Below, piece by piece: positions 38,401-47,269 of a stretch of 64,000 nucleotides of DNA. Each line of letters starts with the position of its first letter. Within the stretch, counting starts at the first letter, position 1. The notes beneath the pieces were generated by a model. The model did not search any database, was not told the origin of the DNA, and was given only the letters and a program-made list of their open reading frames with translations. The stretch comes from Actibacterium sp. XHP0104 (GTDB taxonomy: Bacteria; Pseudomonadota; Alphaproteobacteria; Rhodobacterales; Rhodobacteraceae), in contig NZ_JAOWLE010000004.1 in NCBI RefSeq assembly GCF_025751515.1, forward strand, positions 62,001 to 126,000, in the 5' to 3' direction. Both the position numbers and the translations under genes were made by a program.

Positions 38401-39056
38401 CGTTGCTGGCCGGAGATGGTCACGACACGCTTTATGGCGACGACGGCAACGACCTGCTGGACGGCGGCGGTGGCAACGATCTGCTTGTCGGGGGCGCCGG
38501 GGCCGACACCTATATCGGCGGGGCCGGAATAGACACTGTTTCATTCGAACATTGCCTTGCCGGCGTGACCATCAACGTGCCCGACGGGGCCGCCGGCACG
38601 GGCGAGGCACAGGGCGACAGCTATGCGCAGGTCGAGATATTTATCGCCACCAATCACGACGACCAGCTGCATGGCGACAAGTATAACGAAACCCTGATCG
38701 GCCTGGATGGCGATGACCTGATCATCGGCGGCCAGGGCAACGACACCCTTATCGGCGGGCGCGGCGACGACACGCTATGGGGGGGCGAGGGCAAGGATAT
38801 CCTGTCAGGTGGCGAAGGCGCCGATGCCTTCTACTTTGACTTCATGAACCTGACGCAGCTTGATGTGATCAAGGATTTCGAGGTCGGAATCGACACGATC
38901 CACCTGGATGCCGATCCGCTGTATCCCGGCTATGACCTGTCGGAAAAACTGCTTTCAGGCCAGCTTTCGACGCTGATCAAATGCGGCTACCAGACTATCA
39001 TCGTCGAAGGCGTGGCCCTGGCCGATTTTTCGACCGACGACATTTTCCTGTTCTAG
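35454..39056 (+). CDS. RTX calcium-binding protein with N-terminal propeller-like region
   Basis: 1200 residues (GTG 35454; GTG 35469 or 35472 have the better-placed GGAAAGG). There is no Sec signal. Residues about 1-360 are beta-rich, with recurring AASGPDDRLTVFAVDDDGALTP and ASSGSSSLTVLAIGDDGTLTP blocks (parts LTVFAVDDDG and LTVLAIGDDG) like a lactonase-type propeller. A first RTX-like module ends DTILDFQKGVDRIDLSG. A long array of GGxGxD nonapeptides covers about 500-1030, and the tail ends with a DVIKDFEVGIDTI segment. Calcium binding and type I secretion are inferred; no T1SS genes are in the window. Confidence 0.9.
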   Translation: MERVVVVAYFTNAGAVVGGALVLPLTAVRLDALSGQLFLTDNDSGTRLTFDLAQGALAVLNATAYYPPNLGEVTSAILGARIVLLGKDDLAAVTDQAEADSLRLYSRRTGTEADRVEALSITTPNGTFVYLADPNASGLTSYASALDGSLTMLVATPESPTMPLSGITAMARVETAGGTYLIAASGPDDRLTVFAVDDDGALTPTVALGASDLLPINSPEAIEVVDIMGAPHLVVASSGSSSLTVLAIGDDGTLTPVDHVIDDLRTRFAGVSVMESFVYDGRAYILASGRDDGLSLFTLLPNGRLLHLETVVDSYQTALSNISEIAARVVGAEVQVFVTSASEAGMTQFMLTPGLSGQILWGGTSISGTAGNDVLIDSAETETFFGGAGADMFVFTADGAPDTILDFQKGVDRIDLSGLGMVYDISNVVITPTATGATLVVHDEILTLISHDGLPLSASDFTSADLVNLSRIAFQVTLPDPLPPQLTPVQGTDRADVLIGQDINESLHGEGGGDRIQANGGNDELFGGAGPDKLYGDAGNDLLSGGDGDDLLFGGEGQDRLYGDAGIDILRGDGGDDLLDGGDHNDKLYGGDGGDQLYGGIGNDILYGDDGDDVMYGGDGHDRMFSGEGDDQVFGEAGNDLLIGVGGDDILNGGADNDRLVGGDGSDTLYGDTGNDRLFGNDGNDILYDDTGDDRLFGGNGNDRMYGDAGNDILNGQSGDDIMYGGADNDRLIGGDGNDRMSGGTGIDIVIGNNGDDIMYGGDGDDRLLGGEGNDQIWGGAGIDLLIGANGDDSMDGGDGDDRLLAGAGNDHMIGGAGNDTLLAAIGDDVLDGGLGDDTLLGHAGDDIIDGGEGNDLLNGGTGNDQMTGGTGNDTLLAGGGDDNLDGGEGDDSLVGHAGNDIMHGGDGNDTLSGGSGHDLMTGGAGNDTLWGQFGDDMIDGGEGDDTLLGHGGNDTMHGGGGNDTLNGGYGHDLMTGGTGNDTLLAGDGHDTLYGDDGNDLLDGGGGNDLLVGGAGADTYIGGAGIDTVSFEHCLAGVTINVPDGAAGTGEAQGDSYAQVEIFIATNHDDQLHGDKYNETLIGLDGDDLIIGGQGNDTLIGGRGDDTLWGGEGKDILSGGEGADAFYFDFMNLTQLDVIKDFEVGIDTIHLDADPLYPGYDLSEKLLSGQLSTLIKCGYQTIIVEGVALADFSTDDIFLF
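36960..38540 (+). repeat. Tandem coding repeats of RTX nonapeptides
   Basis: Imperfect 27-nt units encoding GGxGxDxLx/GGxGNDxM variants repeat through this interval, and a shorter group recurs near 38690-38830. The DNA repeats (GGCGGCGA, GGCAATGA, GACGAC runs) are protein-coding, not a CRISPR or minisatellite. They create periodic open frames on both strands. Confidence 0.9.
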
Positions 39057-42000
39057 TAGTCGCGCTCGTAGAACACGCCCAGGCTGGTATCACCCTCGTT
39101 TGTGACCCCGCCGCGGACGGTGATGTCGCGGGTGATATCCAGGTTAAGGTTGATCTCGGCCTGGCCTTCGCTATCGACCACCACGTCGGAATAAAGGTTG
39201 TCTGACAGATACTTACCAACGCGCAGCTCGGTGGTTCCCTCGGTGGTCGAGGTCACGTCAAGATCGTCCAGCCCAAAGTTGCGCCGCAGCTTGTCGATCA
39301 CGCCGCCATCGCTGCGGCCGGTCAGAACCGACACGGCGCTGGCCAGTTGCAACGCCTGCAAGGCGCTAAGGTTGGTGACGCTGCCCCCGAAAAGCAACCG
39401 CGCCAGGATCTCGTCTTCGGGCAGCTGGGGCGCAGACAGGAAACTGATCTGCGGCGCACTCACCAGCCCCTCGGTGACGATCTCGATATCGGTGCCATCC
39501 TCGGCACGGGCCTGCGCCACCAGACGCAGATAGGGGTCAAACGACCCCTGCAGCCGGATCAGACCCTCGGCAAGCTCCAGCCGACGGCCCAGAATATCCA
39601 GCCGCCCGCGGATCAGCTCGAACCGGCCCACGGGCACCACATCGGCCGTCGTGCCGGTCAGCTGCAACCGCCCGCCCAGCTCGGCCTCTAGCCCGCGGCC
39701 ACGCAGGAAAATCTGGTTCGGCGCGTTGATCACCACATCCAGCCCATAGGCCGGGCCGCCCGAGCGATCGGTCGAATTCGTCTCTATTCCGGCCCGATTG
39801 CGCGTCGCGCGCACATCTGCCTCATCGTTGACATGGCTCAGCCCGTCCGGGATCGACCCACCCGACCCGATATGGCCCGAAGGCACCCTCAGCTCGGTCG
39901 GATCAAGATTGATCTGGCCCGCGATCAGCGCGCCGCCCGCCAGAGGGCCGGCCACCGACAAGGCACCGCTGATCCGGGTCTGATACAGTTCCGGATCACG
40001 CAAAATCAGCCGGTTCAGAGACAGATTCAGGTTCGCATCATAGGGCGCGGCCAGGTTGATCGGGCCGGTCAGCTCTAGCCGCCCGCCGGTCAGCAAGCGC
40101 CCGCTGCCTGTCACCTGTGCCTGCCCCCCGGCCAGCGCCAGCCGCATCTCAAGGTCGGTCAGTGCCTCGCCCAACAGCGGCGCCGACAGCCGCGCGCCGC
40201 TGGCGCTAATCTGGCCCGACAGCGCCGCCAAACCGGGCGCACCAGCCATCTTGAGGTCAAACTCCGCCACACCTTGCAGGTTGCGCGGCGCGATGAACCC
40301 GTTCGCCAGGCCCAGGGGCACCGCCCCGTCGATATCAAGATCGACCAGCGGCGCCTGCCCCTCGCGCGGATCAATCGTGCCGACCACCTGCGCGCGGGCG
40401 CCGGCGGCGTCGATGTCAAACTGATCCAGAACCACCGGCGTGCCTTCGACCCAATGGGCGCGCGCAGTCACGCTGCCCGGCCCCGTCACGCCATCGGCCA
40501 GCGGTGCGATGTTGCTCAGCCGGGCATCCAGCGCGCCCTGCCCGCGCTCGGACGACAGCTGGCCCGAGGCCTCGATCGTGGCGGTGGCGCTGGTGACTTT
40601 CAGCGTATCCAGCGTGGCGCCGGTCTCGTCGCGCCGGGCCACGATCCGGGCCTCGGCCGCGCCTTGCAGATAGGGATCAAGCTGCGCGATTCCGACCGAC
40701 AGATCCTGGGTCTGGGCGTTCAGAGTGATATCGAACATCCCACCCAACGGGGCGTAATCACCGCGCAGATCCAGCTGCCCGGCCCCCTTCAAGGGCCGCT
40801 GCGCAACCCCCGAGAACCGGGAGAAATCGTCACTAACAACGCCCAATTCGCCCGACATGGTAAAGGCATCGGCCAGCCCCCGCAGCTGGCCCTCCGCGAT
40901 CAGTTGCGTGCCGCCCGAACGCAGCCGCGCCTGCGACACCTGTACCGGGCTGCCTTGCACCCAGCCAATACGCGCCGCCGCATCCAGCGCTTTGCCGATG
41001 GCGCGGGCCAGAGCCGGGTCATCATGGGCCAGATCGCTGGCGCGCAGGGTCAGATCGGCGCTGATGCCCTGACGGCCATCGGCCAGAATGCGCCCTTCGC
41101 CCGCCAGCGCGGCCCGGCCAACAGCCAGCCCGCCCCGCGCCAATCCACGCAGGCTGCCATGCGCCACCCAGCGATCGCCGCGATCGGCGTCGAATTGCAC
41201 CGCCAGCGCCGCGGCCTCGATCGTGGTTTCGGGCCCCGCAAGCGGCAAGACGACCGGCCCGGTCCCGGCAATGCGCCCGGTCACGTCGATGTGGCGCGGC
41301 AGGCCGCCGGGCAACAGCGTCAGGCTACCGATCAGGTCGATCTGATCGGCCTGAAGCCCGAATTCGCCAATCTCTGTCGCGCCATCCGCCAAGCGTTTTC
41401 CGCTGAAATAGAGCCGCATTCCCGACCCGAAAAACGCCCGCATCTGCGGCGCGAACAGGGGCGCGATATCGCCCGACAGATCGCCGCTGAACAGCCTTTC
41501 GGGCGTGGTATCATCATCGGCGGGCGCATCTTGCAGACGCACAAAACCGCCAAGGCGGGGCTGTTGATCAGACGACAACGCGATCGTCGCGGTGAAATCC
41601 GACAGCGGCGCATCACCCTGAACCGTCAGCCCCAGCGCGGGCTGCCCCGGCAGGCGCAGCAGGTTGCCAACGATGCCGCCCTGGTCTTCGCGCAGGGCCA
41701 GATCAATGCGCAGATGGCGGGTGAGGTTGGCATAGTCGACATCCAGCCCAAGGGTATCGGTGCGTTCGTCGATCCGCTGGGCGGTCAGCTTGGCCGCACC
41801 TTCGCCATTGGCCAGGCTCATGCTGCCGCTCAGCGCGAACTCGGCCGGCTGACCCAGCACCGGCGCGCCCAGCACCACCTTATCGGCGCCCAGCGTGCCG
41901 ATCTGCACCGAAACCGGCAATTCCGGCAGGGCAAACCCGCTGGCATTCGCATCATCGGGGGTGATCTCGGATTTCGGCAGACGCGGCAGCAGGATTTCCT

Positions 42001-42292
42001 CGGCGGTCAGGGTGTTGACCTCGACGCGCCCCGACAACAGCGCGGCGCGCGACCAATCCAGTGTCACCCCGCGCAGCGTCAGCCACACGCCGTCACCATC
42101 GGCAATGGTCAGCTCGCGCAGCGTCGCGGTCGAAGACAGCGCGCCCTGAAACCCGACGATAGTGACCGCCCGCCCGGCATCGGACAGTTTTTCTTCCAGA
42201 AAGCTCTCAAGCGCGCTGCCGTCATCCTGCTGCGGCTGGGCCGGCAGGGGCAGCATCATCAACAGGGCGGCGAAAACGATCTTGCGCATCAA
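39053..42292 (-). CDS. tamB: Translocation and assembly module protein TamB
   Basis: 1079 residues. A signal/anchor-like N-terminus (MMRKIVFAALLMMLPLPAQP) leads to a very long beta-rich, repetitive protein. It carries a DUF490-type C-terminus (YGLDVVINAPNQIFLRGRGLEAELGG, parts NQIFLRGRGLEAELGG; then ISFLSAPQLPEDEILARLLFG, parts PEDEILARLLFG) and ends FYERDY. TamB bridges the inner and outer membranes and helps lipid or autotransporter delivery with TamA. It starts within the tamA 3' end (4-nt overlap) and shares a CTAG stop with the RTX gene. Confidence 0.93.
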   Translation of the reverse strand: MMRKIVFAALLMMLPLPAQPQQDDGSALESFLEEKLSDAGRAVTIVGFQGALSSTATLRELTIADGDGVWLTLRGVTLDWSRAALLSGRVEVNTLTAEEILLPRLPKSEITPDDANASGFALPELPVSVQIGTLGADKVVLGAPVLGQPAEFALSGSMSLANGEGAAKLTAQRIDERTDTLGLDVDYANLTRHLRIDLALREDQGGIVGNLLRLPGQPALGLTVQGDAPLSDFTATIALSSDQQPRLGGFVRLQDAPADDDTTPERLFSGDLSGDIAPLFAPQMRAFFGSGMRLYFSGKRLADGATEIGEFGLQADQIDLIGSLTLLPGGLPRHIDVTGRIAGTGPVVLPLAGPETTIEAAALAVQFDADRGDRWVAHGSLRGLARGGLAVGRAALAGEGRILADGRQGISADLTLRASDLAHDDPALARAIGKALDAAARIGWVQGSPVQVSQARLRSGGTQLIAEGQLRGLADAFTMSGELGVVSDDFSRFSGVAQRPLKGAGQLDLRGDYAPLGGMFDITLNAQTQDLSVGIAQLDPYLQGAAEARIVARRDETGATLDTLKVTSATATIEASGQLSSERGQGALDARLSNIAPLADGVTGPGSVTARAHWVEGTPVVLDQFDIDAAGARAQVVGTIDPREGQAPLVDLDIDGAVPLGLANGFIAPRNLQGVAEFDLKMAGAPGLAALSGQISASGARLSAPLLGEALTDLEMRLALAGGQAQVTGSGRLLTGGRLELTGPINLAAPYDANLNLSLNRLILRDPELYQTRISGALSVAGPLAGGALIAGQINLDPTELRVPSGHIGSGGSIPDGLSHVNDEADVRATRNRAGIETNSTDRSGGPAYGLDVVINAPNQIFLRGRGLEAELGGRLQLTGTTADVVPVGRFELIRGRLDILGRRLELAEGLIRLQGSFDPYLRLVAQARAEDGTDIEIVTEGLVSAPQISFLSAPQLPEDEILARLLFGGSVTNLSALQALQLASAVSVLTGRSDGGVIDKLRRNFGLDDLDVTSTTEGTTELRVGKYLSDNLYSDVVVDSEGQAEINLNLDITRDITVRGGVTNEGDTSLGVFYERDY

Positions 42293-44067
42293 AAGGCCTG
42301 CCCGATCCCGACATAGAATTGCATGCCGTCGCTTGTGCTGCCCGAAACGGGCACGGCCACGTCCAGGCGGATCGGGCCGATGCCGGTATTATAGCGCAGC
42401 CCCAGCCCGGCACCCGAATGCCAGTCGCCATCGCCGCCCAGCGCCTTGCGCCCGACAAAGCCCGCATCGGCAAAGCCGACAACGCCCCAATCGTCGGTGA
42501 CGTCATAGCGCAGCTCGGTCGAGAGACCCAGGAATGAGCGCCCGCCGGTGGAATCGCCGCCGCCCAGATCGACACCCAGCGATTGATAGGGCTGCCCGCG
42601 CACGGTGCCTCCGCCGCCCGAATAGAACAGCATCTCGGGCGGAATTTCCGACAGGCCCACCCCAAGGGCCGAGCCCAGCTGCACCCGCGCGGCGGCGGTC
42701 AGACGCTCATCGGCACCAAAGCTTTCATAGGCCCGCCCGTCGATATAGAACCGCGCGCCCGAGGCGCTGCCGCGCAGACCCAGAAAGGGCGTGGCCTCGG
42801 CATTGATGAAAAACCCGTCATCGGCGTTCAGCGTGCTGTTGCGACGTTCCCAGGTGGCGACGACCGGAAACAGCAGCAGGTCGAAGTTGCGCGCGCCCAG
42901 ATCATCCCAAACCTCGGAATGGCGCAGGCCGACCCCGACGCCCCATTCCAGGTTCTCGATATGGTGAAAGCGTAGCGCCGCCTCGGCGGTCAACTTTTCC
43001 TCGATGTAATCGGGCTCGTCCAGCCGCTGGGCCGCGATGGCAAAGCGCAGGCTGGTATCGGGGCCAAAGGCGGCGGGGCGGGTCAGGCTGGCGCCCAGCA
43101 GGTAATCCTCGCCGCCCGATTGCCCGCCGATACCGCCGATCTCGGCGTCAAAGCGCAGCCGCTCGGCCCCGCCGAAAAAGTTGCGATGCATCCAGTGCGC
43201 CGACAGGCCGACGCCCTCTTGCGACGATATCTCGGCCCCGACACCGATACGGCGCGGGCGCTCGTCGGTGACGGTCAGGCCAATATCCATGCTGCCATCG
43301 GGGTTGATCTGGTCAGATTCCGTCAGCACCACCGACCGGAACGCCCCGGTGCGGCGCAGGCGGTTGGCAACACGGTCCAGTTCGTGCGGGTCAAAGATCG
43401 TGCCGACCGGCAGGCCGGCAATGCGATGCAACCGGTCATCGCGCACACGGCTTTCCCCGTGCAGGACCAGATCGCCAAACTGCACACGCGGACCGGGGGC
43501 GAGGGTCAGATCGGCCGCCAGGGTCGCCTTGCGGTGATCGGCCAACAGCCTCTGCCCCGCCAGCGCGGCCTTGGCGTGACCGGCACTGCGCCAGCCATCA
43601 ACCCCCGCCACGGCGGCAGCCTTGATTACGTCGGCCTCGGCCGGCTGCCCGGCGGCAAACCCCTCGGGCAGGTCTACCCGTTTGGGCAAGGGGGCCATCT
43701 CGGCGCGCGAAAACACGAAACGCTGGCCCGGATCGACGGTTATGACGATCTCGCGCACCTTGTGCGGCCCGTCAAAGGGCGGCAGGGCGGCGGCCTCGGC
43801 CCCGTCGATGCGAATATGGATCACCGGCCCGTAATAGGCCCGGCCATACAGCACCCCCACCAGCCGCGCGTAATCGGCCCGCGCGGCGGCGATCAGATCC
43901 TGGGTGGTGCTGGCGGCATCGGCATTGGCGGAAAAGGTCAGCGAAGCGGCGCGCAGCTCTTCGTGCAGGCCTTCGGGCGCCTCGCCGGTCAGCTTCAGGC
44001 TCAGCTCGGCCGCTTGGGCGCCAGACACGCCCAACATCACGGCCAGAAAGAGAGTAGATAACCGCAT
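42289..44067 (-). CDS. tamA: Outer membrane protein TamA (BamA/Omp85 family)
   Basis: 592 residues. Signal peptide MRLSTLFLAVMLGVSGAQA, then POTRA-like repeats (for example VREIVITVDPGQRFVFS and FGDLVLHGESRVRDDRLHRIAG, part LHGESRVRDDRL). A surface-antigen beta-barrel follows with WMHRNFFGGAERLRFD, the RGQPYQSLGVDLGG region and a terminal Phe (VGIGQAF). TamA works with TamB. It is the first gene of the pair and diverges from the unknown gene at 44262. Confidence 0.93.
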   Translation of the reverse strand: MRLSTLFLAVMLGVSGAQAAELSLKLTGEAPEGLHEELRAASLTFSANADAASTTQDLIAAARADYARLVGVLYGRAYYGPVIHIRIDGAEAAALPPFDGPHKVREIVITVDPGQRFVFSRAEMAPLPKRVDLPEGFAAGQPAEADVIKAAAVAGVDGWRSAGHAKAALAGQRLLADHRKATLAADLTLAPGPRVQFGDLVLHGESRVRDDRLHRIAGLPVGTIFDPHELDRVANRLRRTGAFRSVVLTESDQINPDGSMDIGLTVTDERPRRIGVGAEISSQEGVGLSAHWMHRNFFGGAERLRFDAEIGGIGGQSGGEDYLLGASLTRPAAFGPDTSLRFAIAAQRLDEPDYIEEKLTAEAALRFHHIENLEWGVGVGLRHSEVWDDLGARNFDLLLFPVVATWERRNSTLNADDGFFINAEATPFLGLRGSASGARFYIDGRAYESFGADERLTAAARVQLGSALGVGLSEIPPEMLFYSGGGGTVRGQPYQSLGVDLGGGDSTGGRSFLGLSTELRYDVTDDWGVVGFADAGFVGRKALGGDGDWHSGAGLGLRYNTGIGPIRLDVAVPVSGSTSDGMQFYVGIGQAF

Positions 44068-44261
44068 ACGCCCGCACCCAGATGCACCCAGCCATGCCTA
44101 GCACCGTTCGAAACCGCCTGCCAGCACGCGGTTGTCACGATCGCATCAGACGCGGGAAATCGCTTGGGGGCGGGGTGAAAGGCGGCTTGCCAATCAACGG
44201 GCCGCATCGAATACTTGCCCGAAAGCCGACCAGCCCGGCCAACACCCCGCGAGGTTCAGCA

Positions 44262-45230
44262 GTGACCATCCCCGTCGTCTTTCTATACGCGCGCGGCCAT
44301 GCGACCCGCGGTTCGGTGGTCATGCGGTGTTTTCAGTTCGCCGAGATGGCCCAAACCCTGCTGGGTCAGGATTACAGCTTTCGCACCATCGCCCTGCCCC
44401 GCAAGGGAACCGGAGGCCATCTTGAGGCCGTTCAAGGGATCAACGGCGCGGTTGTCGTGCTGGTCAAGGCGCTGATCCAGCATCTCGACCCCGAGGCGAT
44501 GGACCATCTCAAGGCCCATAACCGCGCGATCCTGGCCGACTGGATCGACAAGGCCCTGCGCAGCCCGCATACCGATCAGATCGACATTCACATCGCGTCG
44601 TCACGCGCCCAGGAACAGGCGCTGCGCAACCGGTTTCCCCAGGCCGAGATACGCCATGTCACCCACCACGCCGATCCGCGGCTGATGGGGCAAAGCTTTG
44701 GCGCGCTGGCCGATCTGCGCTGTTGTTACCTGGGCCGCCGCGAGAACGCGCCCGAACTGCCCGGGGCTGAGGGCCGGATCGACTGGCTGGACGCCCAGAC
44801 ATCGCAAGGCTTCGAAGACCTGCTTGGCCGGCTGCCAAACTATAACCTGCATCTCGCCGCTCGGGCCGAACCCGCCGACCCGAGGATCCACAAGCCCTTT
44901 ACCAAGGGCTTTACCGCCGCGCTGTGCCGGTCGAACATTCTGGTGCCGCGCGATGTGCCCGATGCGGTGCATTACCTGGGTGCGGATTACCCGTTTCTGC
45001 TGGATGACGACCGGCCCGAAACCGTGATGCAGGGGCTGAGCCGCGCGGCCGAGGCCTTTGGCAGCCCCGAATGGCATCGCGGGCTGGCCGTGATGGCCCA
45101 GATCATGCGGCTGTCGTCTCCGAGCCATGTGATGGGGGAATTCGGCGCCATTCTCAGCGAGATCACCGGCCTGCCGCTGCGCCAGAACATGGCGCCACCG
45201 CAACTAGACCCCGTGCCGCTGACGGCCTGA
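44262..45230 (+). CDS. Protein of unknown function, possibly a GT-B-like fold
   Basis: 322 residues; GTG start with GAGG 8 nt upstream, giving MTIPVVFLYARGH. The protein is soluble, without a signal peptide. The order of segments (YARGHATRGSVVMRCFQFAE; later HHADPRLMG; then RIHKPFTKGFTAALCRSNILV and YLGADYPFLLDDD) loosely resembles glycosyltransferases that recognise a nucleotide sugar near the C-terminus. I do not recognise the family with confidence. It lies between tamA and the M48 protease, so an envelope role is possible. Confidence 0.6.
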   Translation: MTIPVVFLYARGHATRGSVVMRCFQFAEMAQTLLGQDYSFRTIALPRKGTGGHLEAVQGINGAVVVLVKALIQHLDPEAMDHLKAHNRAILADWIDKALRSPHTDQIDIHIASSRAQEQALRNRFPQAEIRHVTHHADPRLMGQSFGALADLRCCYLGRRENAPELPGAEGRIDWLDAQTSQGFEDLLGRLPNYNLHLAARAEPADPRIHKPFTKGFTAALCRSNILVPRDVPDAVHYLGADYPFLLDDDRPETVMQGLSRAAEAFGSPEWHRGLAVMAQIMRLSSPSHVMGEFGAILSEITGLPLRQNMAPPQLDPVPLTA

Positions 45231-45240
45231 CGGACGGGTC

Positions 45241-45267
45241 TGCCCAAGGGACGGCGCCCCTTGGGCA
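45241..45267. terminator. Hairpin between convergent genes
   Basis: A perfect 10-bp stem TGCCCAAGGG / CCCTTGGGCA with a 7-nt loop lies between the stops at 45230 and 45274. There is no T tract on either side, so it may serve as a bidirectional RNA 3'-end stabiliser or weak terminator. Confidence 0.55.
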
Positions 45268-45273
45268 AGGGTG

Positions 45274-46101
45274 TTACTTCTTGGCTTCCTTGCGCACCAG
45301 GGCCTGACGCGCCTTGATCTGCTCGGATGTCGCGATGACCACGGCAATGCGATCGGCATCGGCCGGATGCGTGCCCCAGAACGACAGCTTGCCCGTCTCC
45401 CCGCGCGCCTCTTCGGCTCGGGCGAAATATTTCGCGCCCCTGACCGGGTCATAGCCCGCCGCCGCCGCGATCCGCGCGCCCAGCATGTCGCTCTCCAGCT
45501 CGTAATTCTTCGAGAAGGCACCATGGCCCAGCGCCGCGCCCAGCTCGATGCCCGAGTTGACCGCATCAGCGTCATAGGTGGTGCCACCGCCCGCCGCCGC
45601 AATCAGAGTGCCCATGATCAAGGCCCCGGCAATCGCTTGTTTCTGCTGCTTGTCGATATGCTGACCGATCAGGTGACCGTATTCATGGCCCAGGATGAAC
45701 GCCACTTCGTCATCGCTTTGGACATCGCGCAGAATCGGCACGGTAAAGCGGATGACCGGGCTTTTCTTGCCCTTCTCGGCATAGGTGAAATAGGCGTTGC
45801 GCTCTTCGGCCTTGTAATCCAGCTCTAGCCGCACGTTGCAATCAATGCCCGGCTTGTTGGCCAGCTCTGCCTCGCAGAACTTTTTCGCAACCGGCTCGAC
45901 CCGGAGCGCAACGCGGGTAAAGCGGGCAACGCCAGAGGCCTGGCTGTTCAGGCCGCGCTCGGGCGAGGACTGCGCCTCGGCAAACATCGCATTGGCGCGA
46001 GAGGTGACACCCTCATCAACACCGGGCAACTCATAGGTCGTACCGCAGGCCGCAAGCACCGCAAGCGCCATGCCGGAACAGGCAATTCGAAACAGTTTCA
46101 T
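45274..46101 (-). CDS. M48-family metalloprotease lipoprotein
   Basis: 275 residues from ATG 46101 with GGAGA upstream. The lipobox LAAC puts the lipidated Cys near 19. The zinc-protease motif is HEYGH (about 139-143), followed by a downstream Glu-containing helix (NYELESDMLGARIAAAAGYD, part ELESDMLG) that supplies the third zinc ligand. It is similar to Oma1/LoiP/BepA-type envelope proteases that do quality control; the exact role is unknown. Confidence 0.9.
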   Translation of the reverse strand: MKLFRIACSGMALAVLAACGTTYELPGVDEGVTSRANAMFAEAQSSPERGLNSQASGVARFTRVALRVEPVAKKFCEAELANKPGIDCNVRLELDYKAEERNAYFTYAEKGKKSPVIRFTVPILRDVQSDDEVAFILGHEYGHLIGQHIDKQQKQAIAGALIMGTLIAAAGGGTTYDADAVNSGIELGAALGHGAFSKNYELESDMLGARIAAAAGYDPVRGAKYFARAEEARGETGKLSFWGTHPADADRIAVVIATSEQIKARQALVRKEAKK

Positions 46102-46193
46102 GTTGTCTCCACTCTTAACTCGCCCAAAGGTATAGCGTTGATCGTGGCAACAATTTTTCGGCGAAACAGCAACTTGGCGACGGCGCGACAAAC

Positions 46194-46219
46194 AAAAACC
46201 GCGCCCAATGGCGCGGTTT
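46194..46219 (-). terminator. Rho-independent terminator of tRNA-Lys
   Basis: On the minus strand, 29 nt after the tRNA, a perfect 10-bp stem AAACCGCGCC / GGCGCGGTTT with a 4-nt loop runs into TTTTT. Confidence 0.93.
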
Positions 46220-46248
46220 GTTAAGACCCTGATAAATCCGGGAATAAG

Positions 46249-46324
46249 TGGTGAGCCGTGCAGGATTCGAACCTGCGACCCACTGATTAAAAGTCAGTTG
46301 CTCTACCAACTGAGCTAACGGCCC
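46249..46324 (-). tRNA. tRNA-Lys (anticodon TTT)
   Basis: A full cloverleaf on the minus strand: acceptor GGGCCGT/ACGGCTC, D arm GCTC/GAGC, anticodon stem ACTGA/TCAGT with loop CTTTTAA (anticodon TTT), T arm GCAGG/CCTGC with TTCGAAT, and an encoded CCA end. Confidence 0.95.
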
Positions 46325-46432
46325 ACTTGAGGCCCGCTAACTAGAAAAACCCCGGGGGGCGGTCAAGCCCAATTCGTCGCTTTTTTTCGCTATCTCTGGA
46401 TTTGGCCGATTTCGCGCGTTATATGCCGCCGC

Positions 46433-47269
46433 ATGGTGACACAGATCGGCACATCCGGCCTGCCCTTCATGAAAATGCACGGGCTGGGCAATGACTTCGT
46501 GGTCATGGACCAGCGGGCAGGCGATGCACCGCTGTCTGAGGCGCTGATTGCGGCGATTGCCGACCGGCATCAGGGCGTGGGCTTTGACCAGCTTGCGGTG
46601 ATCCTGCCGGGGGGCAACGCCGATGCGCGGCTGGTGTTCTACAATTCCGACGGCTCGGTCTCGGCGACCTGCGGCAATGCCACCCGCTGTATCGCACGGC
46701 ATCTGATGGATGAGACAGGCCAGACCCGCCTGACCCTGACGACCGAGCGCGGCACGCTGATTGCCGAGGATGCGGGCGACGGGCTGACCCGTGTGAACAT
46801 GGGCGCGCCGCTGCTGGCATGGGACGAAATTCCGCTGGCGCATCAGATGGATACGCTGGAATTGCCGATCGAGGGCACACCGACCGCCACCGGCATGGGC
46901 AACCCGCATTGCACCTTTTTCGTCGAGGATGCCGAGGCCGTCGACCTGGCTACCCGCGGCGCCGAGATCGAACATCACCCGCTGTTTCCCCAGCGTACCA
47001 ATGTGCAATTCGCCAGCCTGATCGGGCCCGACCACCTGCGGATGCGGGTGTGGGAGCGCGGGGTTGGCGTCACGATGGCCTCGGGCTCGTCCTCTTGCGC
47101 CACCGCCGTTGCGGCGGCGCGGCGCGGGCTGACCGGGCGCAATGTGCGTATTGATCTGGACGGCGGCACGCTATGGATCGACTGGCGCGACGATGGCGTC
47201 TGGATGACCGGCCCGACGACGCATGTGTTTTCCGGCACGTTCACCCGCGAATTCCTGGATTCGGTCTGA
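46433..47269 (+). CDS. dapF: Diaminopimelate epimerase
   Basis: 278 residues. The [13 protein letters not shown] motif is near the N-terminus, the first catalytic Cys is in [10 protein letters not shown], and the second is in [11 protein letters not shown], where most family members have SGTGAC. PRTNVQF-like QRTNVQFA lies between. It converts LL- to meso-diaminopimelate for lysine and peptidoglycan. The stop overlaps the mtaB start (TGATG). Confidence 0.94.
   Translation: MVTQIGTSGLPFMKMHGLGNDFVVMDQRAGDAPLSEALIAAIADRHQGVGFDQLAVILPGGNADARLVFYNSDGSVSATCGNATRCIARHLMDETGQTRLTLTTERGTLIAEDAGDGLTRVNMGAPLLAWDEIPLAHQMDTLELPIEGTPTATGMGNPHCTFFVEDAEAVDLATRGAEIEHHPLFPQRTNVQFASLIGPDHLRMRVWERGVGVTMASGSSSCATAVAAARRGLTGRNVRIDLDGGTLWIDWRDDGVWMTGPTTHVFSGTFTREFLDSV

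Noticed and set aside
35520-38423. Two long minus-strand frames opposite the RTX gene
   Set aside because: They are by-products of the repeated GGC/GAC codons; the plus frame has the complete RTX pattern.
36960-38540. Tandem repeats considered as CRISPR or minisatellite
   Set aside because: The units are 27 nt, in frame, and encode RTX nonapeptides; no unique spacers or cas genes are present.
40274-42316. 680-codon plus-strand frame opposite tamB
   Set aside because: Gln/Arg/Pro-rich antisense frame with no recognisable domain; tamB is clear.
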